Positions 1 through 5,209 of a stretch of 5,209 nucleotides of DNA are shown here, piece after piece (within the stretch, counting starts at the first letter, position 1; each line of letters starts with the position of its first letter). The notes below the pieces were generated by a model. The model was not told where the DNA came from. It ran no database searches and saw only the letters and a list, made by a program, of their open reading frames with translations. Source of the DNA: Opitutaceae bacterium (GTDB lineage Bacteria; Verrucomicrobiota; Verrucomicrobiia; Opitutales; Opitutaceae); the NCBI GenBank assembly GCA_016763045.1, contig JAESUN010000233.1, positions 1 to 5,209 of the forward strand, in the 5' to 3' direction. The position numbers and the translations under genes were made by a program.

Positions 1-514
1 CTTCGAGATGACAAATCTGCATGAGTTGGGAAACAATTTCTCCGGTAGAAAGGTCTCTCTTCCAACCGTCTAGACCGGAGGCACAAAAACGACATCCATA
101 GGCACAGCCCACTTGAGTGGAAATGCAGATTGTTTTGCGCGAAGACTCTTGTCCGACTCCTCTTTGGGGGGCTCGTATAATGACTGTTTCAATGAGAGAT
201 CCATCGCGGAGACGAAGCAGCAGCTTATTGGTAACATCCTCGGAAGATTTTTCTAAGACAAGTTCGACGGGGGATATATCAAAGGTTTCAGAGAGCCAAT
301 CTCTGAAACCTTTGGGTAGATTACTCATCTCACTCCAGCTTCGGACTCTTTTTTTGTAAAGCCAGTCCATGATCTGGCGTGCTCGAAAAAGCGGTTGATT
401 CTGCTCAGAAAGCCGAGTTTCAAGGGATTCAAGGGTTTCCCCAAAAATGGGGTGTTTGTCGGGAGTGAATTTCACAGTTGGAAAATTTTCAGAAGCTGCC
501 CAGAACAAGGGCAT
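1..514 (-). CDS. rlmN: 23S rRNA (adenine-2503-C2)-methyltransferase RlmN, N-terminal part (runs off left edge)
   Basis: This is a radical-SAM enzyme that methylates C2 of A2503 in 23S rRNA; members of the family also methylate tRNA A37. The first 171 residues are visible; the rest lies beyond base 1. The 4Fe-4S motif C-x3-C-x2-C is Cys137, Cys141 and Cys144 (GCAYGCRFC). Cys130 in KTICISTQVG matches the conserved catalytic cysteine that precedes the cluster in RlmN (Cys118 in E. coli). The cluster motif is followed by ASGLDGWKRDLSTGEIV, the variant seen in several non-proteobacterial phyla. Upstream, RARQIMDWLY and KLLLRLRDGSLIETVIIR match the N-terminal RNA-binding part of the family. The start is ATG at 514-512 (MPLFWAAS); an in-frame stop lies at 541-539. 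No Shine-Dalgarno is evident. TAAAAT, a -10-like hexamer, lies 4 bp upstream of the ATG, so a very short leader is possible. The gene is divergent from the LptF/G gene. Confidence 0.93.
   Translation of the reverse strand, partial: MPLFWAASENFPTVKFTPDKHPIFGETLESLETRLSEQNQPLFRARQIMDWLYKKRVRSWSEMSNLPKGFRDWLSETFDISPVELVLEKSSEDVTNKLLLRLRDGSLIETVIIRAPQRGVGQESSRKTICISTQVGCAYGCRFCASGLDGWKRDLSTGEIVSQLMQICHLE
280..314 (-). repeat. Perfect 15-bp inverted repeat inside rlmN
   Basis: Arm CAAAGGTTTCAGAGA (280-294) is exactly reverse-complemented by TCTCTGAAACCTTTG (300-314), with a 5-nt loop GCCAA. It lies inside rlmN, over codons for about residues 67-78, reading PKGFRDWLSETF. The rlmN mRNA would fold here into a long hairpin unless it is covered by ribosomes. 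The repeat is certain from the sequence; any function is unknown. Confidence 0.9.
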
Positions 515-553
515 AATGATTTTAGTCGTAACAACCTGTTAAGCCGTCGTCCG

Positions 554-1705
554 TTGACTATCCTTCATCGATACATTTTTGGAAGTGTTTTTATTACTAG
601 CTCTTTAGCGGTGGGTTTGATAGCGGCTGTCCTGGTTGCCGGGAATGCGTTGAAAGATATGATCGATTTGTTGGTCAAAGGACAACTGTCCTTTGGGGTT
701 TTCTTCGAGTTACTCTATATGCTTGTGCCTGTGGTACTATCCTATGCATTGCCGTTTGGGATTTTGACGGGAGTCTTATTGGTCTTAGGAAGACTTTCGA
801 CGCAGAACGAGATCATGGCGATGAGATCTGCTGGAGTGGGGTTGTATCGGATCGCTTCTCCTATTTTCTTTTTAGCAGTGATGGGAGTGGGGGCATGTTT
901 GGTCGTTAATCTTTTTTACGCACCCAACGCTAAATCTCACTATAAAAAAGTCCTTAGAGATACTGTTCGGGTGAATCCAGTCAGCTATGTTGTTGAGAAG
1001 ACCTTTATCCGGGAGTTTCCTGGCCGTGTCATTTATGTAGAGGATAAGGACGGGGATAAAATGATTAACTTCTGGCTATGGGAGCTGGATGATGAGAGCC
1101 GGGTGACCAGTTTTATTCGCGCGGAATCAGCGCATCTAGAGTACGATGAGAAGGATGATTTCCTCCTCGTCGTTCTAAAAAATTGTTTGGGAGAAAAAAG
1201 AATACAAGGAGATCCCGAGGATTTCTCCAAAGCGAGAGTGAGGATAGTGCACGCGGATAGTCTCAGTCATAAACTGCCATTGGATAAGATAATGGGAGGC
1301 GGGAACTCTTTTCGTAAAAAGATGTCCTGGATGAATTTTAATGAATTAATGGGGGAGCTCCGAAGGTGGAAAGATTCTCCTCCAGAGGGAATGACGCCCT
1401 CCGAGATAGCGCGTGGGAAAATGCAGGTACAAATTGTTCTACATGAAAAACTGGCCCTAGGTTTTTCAGTTCTCTCACTTGCTTTTTTGGGTGTACCTTT
1501 GGGGATTAAAGTGCAGCGGAAAGAAACGAGTGCTAATCTGGCGATTGCAATAGGCCTATCGATGCTCTTTTATTTCTCTATGAACATGATTGGCCTGCTG
1601 GATAAATATCCGGCTTATCGCCCTGACTTATTGCTTTGGTTACCCAATTTTATGTATCAGGCGTTGGGCTTTTGGTTGTGGTCTCGTATCCCCCGCAGTG
1701 GGTAG
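554..1705 (+). CDS. LptF/LptG family LPS export permease (YjgP/YjgQ)
   Basis: This is an inner-membrane permease of the LptB2FG transporter, which extracts lipopolysaccharide and passes it to the Lpt bridge to the outer membrane. From a TTG start at 554 it has 383 residues, close to the usual family length of about 360-400. Residues 3-9 (ILHRYIF) match the usual MKILDRYI beginning, which is why I prefer this start. The frame is open upstream to a TTG at 395, but that would overlap rlmN and add an unconserved tail. Membrane segments lie at about 11-31, 49-79 and 99-121. A soluble periplasmic domain follows (about 122-297), then three more helices (about 299-318, 327-347, 356-377). The family signature is in LHEKLALGFSVLSLAFLGVP followed by a basic loop (KVQRKE). 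I cannot tell LptF from LptG, and the partner gene is not in this window. There is no clear Shine-Dalgarno, so the exact start is uncertain. Confidence 0.9.
   Translation: MTILHRYIFGSVFITSSLAVGLIAAVLVAGNALKDMIDLLVKGQLSFGVFFELLYMLVPVVLSYALPFGILTGVLLVLGRLSTQNEIMAMRSAGVGLYRIASPIFFLAVMGVGACLVVNLFYAPNAKSHYKKVLRDTVRVNPVSYVVEKTFIREFPGRVIYVEDKDGDKMINFWLWELDDESRVTSFIRAESAHLEYDEKDDFLLVVLKNCLGEKRIQGDPEDFSKARVRIVHADSLSHKLPLDKIMGGGNSFRKKMSWMNFNELMGELRRWKDSPPEGMTPSEIARGKMQVQIVLHEKLALGFSVLSLAFLGVPLGIKVQRKETSANLAIAIGLSMLFYFSMNMIGLLDKYPAYRPDLLLWLPNFMYQALGFWLWSRIPRSG
676..695. repeat. Perfect 9-bp inverted repeat inside the LptF/G gene
   Basis: CAAAGGACA (676-684) and TGTCCTTTG (687-695) are exact reverse complements separated by AC. 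As RNA this gives an 8-bp stem with an AACT loop. It lies in codons of the loop between the first two membrane segments (VKGQLSFG). It could be chance. Confidence 0.7.
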
Positions 1706-1712
1706 AGGTTAC

Positions 1713-1752
1713 AAAAAAGGCCCTACAGGATTATCATCTTCCATAGGACCTT
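1713..1752 (-). terminator. Rho-independent terminator of leuA
   Basis: On the minus strand, AAGGTCCTA (1752-1744) pairs with TAGGGCCTT (1725-1717). This is a 9-bp stem with one G-U wobble and an 18-nt loop, and a run of six T (1718-1713) overlaps the end of the stem. It starts 21 bp after the leuA stop codon. On the plus strand the wobble becomes a C-A mismatch and no T-run follows, so it is probably a poor terminator for the convergent LptF/G gene. Confidence 0.7.
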
Positions 1753-1773
1753 GTATATTTGAGAATATTATTT

Positions 1774-3437
1774 CTATTTCTGAGAGCGATTGAGTGCACT
1801 GAGAAGAGCCTTTATAGAGGCGATTTCTATGTTGGTATTAATGCCGGCTCCATACCAGGTACGGTTCTCCTCATCTTTGATCTGAATATACGAGACAGCT
1901 TGGGAGTTCGCACCTGATCCAAGGGAGTGCTCGGAGTAGGAGAGAAGTTCGAAGTTACATGGATATTCTTTGCGCAGGGCATTAACGAAGGCATCGATTG
2001 GCCCGTTACCTGTTCCATTAAGTTCCGTATTTTCCTGATGGATTTTAACCGTCGCCCAACATTCGATTTCACTGGCTGAGAGGCTCTTAGTGCGAAAGGC
2101 ATCGAGTCCAATAGGCGTCTTTGCGTCAATATACTCGGCTTTGAAAATTCGATTCACTTCAGAAGCAGTGATTTCCATCCCTTCCTTATCAGCTATTTGA
2201 TTAACGATACGGCTAAATTCTGGATGCATCTTTTTGGGCATTTCAAACCCAAATTCATTCTCCATGATATAGGCGACACCTCCTTTTCCACTCTGATTGT
2301 TGATGCGGATGATCGCTTTGTAATTTCGGCCGAGATCAGCTGGGTCGATGGCCAAGTAAGGCACCTGCCAGAGAGCATTCTCAGCAGGATCCATTTGATC
2401 CATCCCCTTTTTAATGGCGTCTTGATGGGATCCACTAAAGGCGGTAAAAACGAGCTCTCCGGTATATGGATGACGTTCGTGCATTGTCATTTTGGTGCAG
2501 CGTTCATACACTTCGCGGATTTGATTGAGATTACTGAAGTTTAGGTGAGGATCAATTCCTTGTGAGTAGAGATTCAGTGCAACAGTGATAATATCGAGGT
2601 TGCCGGTTCTTTCACCGTTTCCGAAGAGAGTCCCTTCGACACGGTCCGCACCGGCCATAAGACCCAATTCGGTCGCAGCGACACCGGTTCCCCGGTCATT
2701 ATGAGTGTGCAAGCTGATGATGGCTGACTCCCTGTTCTTCATATGAGTGCAGAACATTCAATCTGGTCTGCATGAATATTAGGGGTCGATATCTCAACGG
2801 TGCTTGGAAGATTAAGAATGATCGGCTCCTGAGGAGTTGGTTGCCAGGCGTCCATGACGGCTTCGCAAACTTCCAGAGAATATTCGAGTTCTGTGTCCGA
2901 AAAGCTTTCAGGTGAGTATTGAAAGCGGATTTGCGTATCAGGAAGAGTGTGGATCAATTCCTTAATAAGTTTGGTCCCGTCGACTGCGATGGCTTTGATT
3001 TCATCTTTCGACTTTCCAAAAGTGACTTTGCGCTGAAGAGGGTTGGTCGAATTATAGAGATGTATGATTGCTTTTTTGGAACCTTTGAGGGATTCAAAAG
3101 TCCGGAGAATCAAATGCTCACGTGCTTGAACCAGAACCTGGATTGTAACATCTTCGGGAATACGGTCTTCTTCAATTAATTGTCTGAGGAAGTTAAAGTA
3201 AATATCGTTTGCGGCCGGAAATCCGACTTCGATCTCTTTGAATCCTATTGAAACGAGGAGGTCGAACATTTCCAGGGAGCCCTGAATGCTCATGGGGGTG
3301 ACCAATGCTTGGTTTCCGTCTCGAAGGTCGACGCTGCACCAAGTAGGAGCCTGGGTGATGGTGCGGGATGGCCATTGCCGGGTTGGCAAGGAAACCTGCG
3401 GGAATGCTTTATATTTTGTGATAGGTGGGTTTTGCAT
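1774..3437 (-). pseudogene. leuA: 2-isopropylmalate synthase, long type-2 form, interrupted by a single-base frameshift
   Basis: LeuA condenses acetyl-CoA with 2-oxoisovalerate in the first committed step of leucine synthesis. The gene reads as two overlapping frames. Frame one is 3437-2739, ending [14 protein letters not shown]. Frame two continues from about 2757 to 1774. Inserting one G between 2755 and 2754 turns GAA TGT TCT into GAA TGG TTC and gives one 554-residue protein, a normal length for the type-2 class (yeast, Corynebacterium). In the restored numbering, DLRDGNQ is at 37-43, with catalytic Arg39 and metal-ligand Asp40. The metal-binding HTH is His244/His246 in SLHTHNDRGT, and GNGERTGN is at 273-280. 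The C-terminal leucine-binding allosteric domain carries GTGNGPIDAF and a late SGANSQAVSYI stretch. The start ATG at 3437-3435 fits the usual N-terminus ([17 protein letters not shown]), though no Shine-Dalgarno is visible. As written, the first product keeps only part of the barrel and would be inactive. No second lesion exists, so either a recent mutation or a sequencing/assembly error is likely. Confidence 0.93.
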
Positions 3438-3521
3438 TAGAGAGAATTTTTAAAAATGAGGTTTTGTAAGTGTGCATGGCATTGCCAAAGAGAGTCTTAT
3501 TTTTTAGGAGATCCGGCGCGA

Positions 3522-3637
3522 TCGATAGAGGCCGGGAAAAGACATGCCGTACCTATCGACCGCTACAGAAGCGGAAGCAGATTAAGTAAAAGACTAAGTC
3601 GTTCGGCTGGGAGGTTTGTCCTCATTATGGAATAGCC
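3522..3637. other. Cluster of potential RNA hairpins in the leuA/sigma spacer
   Basis: Three stem-loops can be drawn. TCGATAG (3522-3528) pairs with CTATCGA (3553-3559), with an inner GGC/GCC pair (3530-3532 with 3546-3548). Directly abutting it, CCGCT (3560-3564) pairs with AGCGG (3570-3574) around ACAGA. GGCT (3605-3608) pairs with AGCC (3634-3637), enclosing GAGG (3611-3614) with CCTC (3620-3623). The order suggests a structured RNA, either the 5' leader of the sigma operon or a separate small RNA. The strand cannot be decided from inverted repeats alone. The stems are short, so chance is a real alternative. Confidence 0.35.
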
Positions 3638-3690
3638 TCTTAGGAGTGTATCCTTCAGTTGTCAAGTGGTGTTACGTTGTCTGTGAGGGG

Positions 3691-3753
3691 CTTTAGCTAG
3701 ACGAGGGCCCTGCTAAAGGTGTCTGAAAAAATGTAACCAGAGAGGTTTAGCAG
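3691..3753 (+). promoter_or_regulatory. Two mutually exclusive hairpins in the sigma-gene leader
   Basis: CTTTAGC (3691-3697) can pair with GCTAAAG (3712-3718). The same central segment, as CTGCTAAA (3710-3717), can instead pair with TTTAGCAG (3746-3753), supported by GGT (3718-3720) with ACC (3736-3738). The two folds cannot coexist, which is the layout of attenuators and riboswitch expression platforms. No T-tract follows either hairpin, so transcription termination is not supported. The last arm ends 49 bp before the sigma ATG. The repeats are visible; the regulatory role is inferred. Confidence 0.35.
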
Positions 3754-3769
3754 CGTCTAATGTTGTTGA

Positions 3770-3780
3770 TGACTCAGTCA
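3770..3780. promoter_or_regulatory. Short palindrome TGACTCAGTCA upstream of the sigma gene
   Basis: TGACT and AGTCA are exact inverted arms around a central C, 22 bp before the ECF sigma ATG. The size and place would suit an operator, but a repeat this short can arise by chance and no second copy was seen. Confidence 0.2.
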
Positions 3781-3802
3781 CTTTGGATGTATGTAATGAT
3801 TT

Positions 3803-4393
3803 ATGTTGGATGAAGATTTTGACCTGGCAGGCTGTTTGGCACGGGTTGGGGAGCAGGATCAATCTGCTGCCCGAAATCTGGTTGAATACCTTTATCCCAT
3901 GGTCATCCGGATTGTCCGGTCTCATCTGCCGAGACGTACTTCAGAGGAAGATTTGGCTCAGGATATTTTTTTAAAGATGTTTTCCCGATTACAACAGTAC
4001 AAAGGAGTGGTTCCTTTTCCCCATTGGGCTTCCCGTATCGCGGTAACGACGTGTCTTGATCAACTACGTGCGCAGAAACGCCGACCGGAGTGGAGATGGG
4101 CTGATTTGGGTGAAGGAGAAATGGAGATGCTAGAAGCGACAATGGAAGATCGATCTCAGGTCTCTCCAGTGGACGCTATCGCGACGAAAGAGTTGGTTCA
4201 TAAAATATTGGATACACTGGATCCTAAAGATCGCATTGTTATCACAATGATTGATTTGGAGCGACGTTCCGTAAGGGAGGTTTCTGACTTAACGGGCTGG
4301 TCGGAAAGCTTGATTAAAGTGCGAGCATTTCGCGCGCGTAAAAAATTGCAAAAAGCGTATAAAGAATTACAACAAAGAGAGAATCATGACTGA
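3803..4393 (+). CDS. ECF-type RNA polymerase sigma factor
   Basis: This is a 196-residue sigma-70 family protein of the extracytoplasmic-function type, which directs RNA polymerase to a small stress regulon. Sigma region 2 spans about residues 22-95. It includes the core-binding stretch EEDLAQDIFLKMFSRLQQY (48-66) and the -10-recognition part PHWASRIAVTTCLDQLRAQKRR. A linker with acidic residues follows (101-127). Region 4 spans about 128-185, with a helix-turn-helix at roughly 156-182 (REVSDLTGWSESLIKVRAFRAR) that would read the -35 box. There is no region 1 or 3, as expected for ECF factors. The start is ATG 3803, with only a weak purine stretch upstream. Its 3' end overlaps the next gene by 8 bp. 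The downstream pair of membrane-linked proteins suggests it is held inactive at the membrane until an envelope signal arrives. The ECF subgroup is not assigned here. Confidence 0.93.
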   Translation: MLDEDFDLAGCLARVGEQDQSAARNLVEYLYPMVIRIVRSHLPRRTSEEDLAQDIFLKMFSRLQQYKGVVPFPHWASRIAVTTCLDQLRAQKRRPEWRWADLGEGEMEMLEATMEDRSQVSPVDAIATKELVHKILDTLDPKDRIVITMIDLERRSVREVSDLTGWSESLIKVRAFRARKKLQKAYKELQQRENHD

Positions 4394-4673
4394 TTTTAAA
4401 AAAACTTGGACTCGGATGACAGACACTGTTGCCGCAATGGAGCAGCCCGATTCTATCGAGATGCCTGTTGGTTTTGCGACGCGGGTTGTGGCACAGGCCT
4501 TTTTGAAGCGTCAGGAAAGAGGGCTACTGGAATTTCTTTTACCGAGAGTCTTGGGAGCATCCTTTTTTATTATGCTTCTAACGATCGCTTCATCTTTTAT
4601 CATTCTGGATAATGGATACGAAGATGAATTATTATTGGCGGATCAATTAACTGCGGAACTCTTTCTTCAATGA
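4386..4673 (+). CDS. Small single-pass membrane protein, putative anti-sigma factor
   Basis: This is a 95-residue protein of no family I can name. Residues 1-52 are polar and probably cytoplasmic, including a PVGFATRVVAQAF stretch (27-39) that resembles a short helix seen near the N-terminus of many small anti-sigma-like proteins. One membrane helix lies at about 54-74 (RVLGASFFIMLLTIASSFII), followed by an acidic tail of about 20 residues, presumably periplasmic. The gene overlaps the ECF sigma gene by 8 bp and the next gene by 4 bp (ATGA), so the three are almost certainly co-translated. Position, size and topology fit an anti-sigma factor of the CnrY kind, whose cytoplasmic N-terminal segment clamps its sigma factor. 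No zinc-binding HxxxCxxC (ZAS) motif is present. The gene is well supported by its overlaps; the function is inferred. Confidence 0.8.
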   Translation: MTDFKKTWTRMTDTVAAMEQPDSIEMPVGFATRVVAQAFLKRQERGLLEFLLPRVLGASFFIMLLTIASSFIILDNGYEDELLLADQLTAELFLQ

Positions 4674-5128
4674 TTGGTAAAGGAAAATTTAGGATTATTC
4701 TCTATCTGATGGCCCTCTTTTTAGTTGGAGTGGTTGTGGGAGGGATTGTCTCTACCAAATTCATGAAGCCTCGACCTATATCTGTCGAAAGAATGACGGA
4801 ACGACAGATGAAGCGAATGATACGGGATTTGAGTTTAACTCATGAGCAGAGGGAAAAAATCAAACCCATGGTGGAAGATTTTTCCCGGAAAATCCGGAAA
4901 GAACGGGTGGCGATTTTAAAACAATTGACCACCCTTCATAGCGAATTGTATGAGAGCGTGAGCGTGGAGCTGACCCCTGAGCAACAAGTCAAGATGAGAC
5001 AGGTGAGGGAGAATAACCGAATGAGAGTAAGGCGTTTTCGCCAGAGTGATAATCACCATTCCGGAGCGAGAGAGCACTCATTGCCTCCACCGCCACCGGG
5101 GGGAGAAAATCCTGTCAATTCACCGTAA
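4670..5128 (+). CDS. Membrane-anchored periplasmic LTxxQ protein (CpxP/Spy/CnrX-like sensor)
   Basis: This is a 152-residue protein with an N-terminal membrane helix at about 8-28 (basic GKGKFR before it) and the rest predicted periplasmic. There is no obvious signal-peptidase site, so the helix probably stays as an anchor. The body is a charged helical domain with two LTxxQ-type motifs, LTHEQ (56-60) and LTPEQ (101-105), the hallmark of the CpxP/Spy and metal-sensor (CnrX, ZraP) superfamily. The helix between them is rich in Lys, Arg and Glu. The C-terminal tail has histidines at 129, 130 and 136, then PPPPPGG. The start ATG overlaps the previous stop as ATGA with no Shine-Dalgarno, implying translational coupling. 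In this operon it would sense envelope stress, misfolded protein or metal and relieve inhibition of the sigma factor. The ligand is unknown: the histidines are suggestive, but the CnrX metal site cannot be aligned with certainty by eye. Confidence 0.82.
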   Translation: MIGKGKFRIILYLMALFLVGVVVGGIVSTKFMKPRPISVERMTERQMKRMIRDLSLTHEQREKIKPMVEDFSRKIRKERVAILKQLTTLHSELYESVSVELTPEQQVKMRQVRENNRMRVRRFRQSDNHHSGAREHSLPPPPPGGENPVNSP

Positions 5129-5209
5129 ACGTCTGATGACGGGGAGGGTTCTCTGCTCTTGCTTCTTCAAAAGTCTCAAGCATCCTTTTAGCTATGGAAA
5201 ATCAGTCTC
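5115..5209 (-). CDS. Possible C-terminal end of a convergent gene (fragment)
   Basis: Reading the minus strand from the right edge, a frame ends at TGA 5117-5115 with MLETFEEARAENPPRHQTF and then TVN. The composition looks protein-like. The frame is interrupted by a TGA at 5204-5202; a one-base insertion near 5196 would join it to the overlapping frame that begins ETDFP at the edge. It would overlap the LTxxQ gene by 14 bp, tail to tail. On the plus strand an ATG at 5136 is also open to the edge (MTGRVLCSCFF), which looks less natural. With only about 95 bases visible this is a guess, and no family is recognised. Confidence 0.2.

Larger units (their letters stand above)
3438..3802. other. 365-bp divergent spacer between leuA and the sigma operon, no gene recognised
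   Basis: No open frame here looks like protein, and I recognise no tRNA, tmRNA, SRP, RNase P, 6S RNA or named riboswitch. It must hold the promoters of both flanking genes, but no convincing paired -35/-10 boxes stand out. The stretch next to leuA (3441-3470) is A/T-rich. TGGCATTGCCA (3477-3487) is a short imperfect palindrome about 38 bp upstream of the leuA ATG and could be an operator. The rest is rich in small inverted repeats, listed separately. Confidence 0.6.

Noticed and set aside
418..435. Direct repeat TTCAAGGGATTCAAGGG
   Set aside because: It is a chance codon repeat in rlmN (ESLE/ETLE region) with only two short units.
395..553. N-terminal extension of the LptF/G gene from TTG 395
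   Set aside because: It would overlap rlmN on the other strand by 120 bp and adds a segment unlike the family; the conserved beginning fits TTG 554.
2197..2544. Plus-strand open frame of 115 codons opposite leuA
   Set aside because: It is a shadow of the strongly conserved leuA reading frame, as are the other antisense frames in leuA, LptF/G and the sigma gene.
2739..2760. Programmed -1 frameshift in leuA
   Set aside because: No slippery heptamer is visible at the junction, and LeuA is not known to need recoding; one missing G explains it more simply.
3371..3477. Leucine leader peptide upstream of leuA (minus ATG at 3477)
   Set aside because: The short frame has only two leucines, not a run, runs into leuA out of frame, and has no attenuator hairpin with a T-tract.
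3561..3582. GGAAGCAG resembling the conserved SRP (4.5S) RNA loop
   Set aside because: The rest of the domain IV consensus (GGTCAGG...GGAAGGAAGCAGCC) is absent, and the bases are better explained by the CCGCT/AGCGG hairpin.
5121..5160. Terminator after the sigma operon (CGTC-TGAT-GACG)
   Set aside because: The stem is only 4 bp and no T-tract follows, so a terminator is not supported.

Overview
The window looks like chromosomal DNA of a Gram-negative, LPS-bearing bacterium of medium G+C. By inference it is Verrucomicrobiota-like: the ECF sigma factor resembles the form I recall from Opitutae, RlmN has the GLDGW variant after its radical-SAM cysteines, and LeuA is the long 'type 2' form. That placement rests on recalled protein resemblance, not on a search. 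I see no mobile element, CRISPR array, tRNA or rRNA.

Layout from left to right. (1) 1-514, minus: the N-terminal half of rlmN, running off the left edge. It contains a perfect 15-bp inverted repeat. (2) About 554-1705, plus: one LptF/LptG-type permease of the LPS export machine, divergent from rlmN across only about 40 bp. (3) 1713-1752: a hairpin plus T-tract that terminates the next gene, which is on the minus strand. (4) 1774-3437, minus: a full-length 2-isopropylmalate synthase (leuA) broken by one apparent missing base near 2754/2755. Both halves are otherwise well conserved. (5) 3438-3802: a 365-bp divergent spacer with no gene but several inverted repeats, including two mutually exclusive hairpins just upstream of the sigma gene. 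(6) 3803-5128, plus: a tightly overlapping three-gene operon. It encodes an ECF sigma factor, a 95-residue single-pass membrane protein, and a membrane-anchored CpxP/Spy/CnrX-like protein with two LTxxQ motifs. (7) 5129-5209: a short tail that may hold the end of a convergent minus-strand gene.

The housekeeping genes (rlmN, lptF/G, leuA) serve 23S rRNA methylation, outer-membrane biogenesis and leucine synthesis, and share no obvious pathway. The most interesting unit is the sigma operon. Its gene content matches the logic of the Cnr-type envelope-sensing system: cytoplasmic sigma factor, small transmembrane anti-sigma, periplasmic LTxxQ-type sensor. The gene order differs, and the middle protein is not one I recognise as a named family. 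Function there is inferred from order, overlaps and topology.
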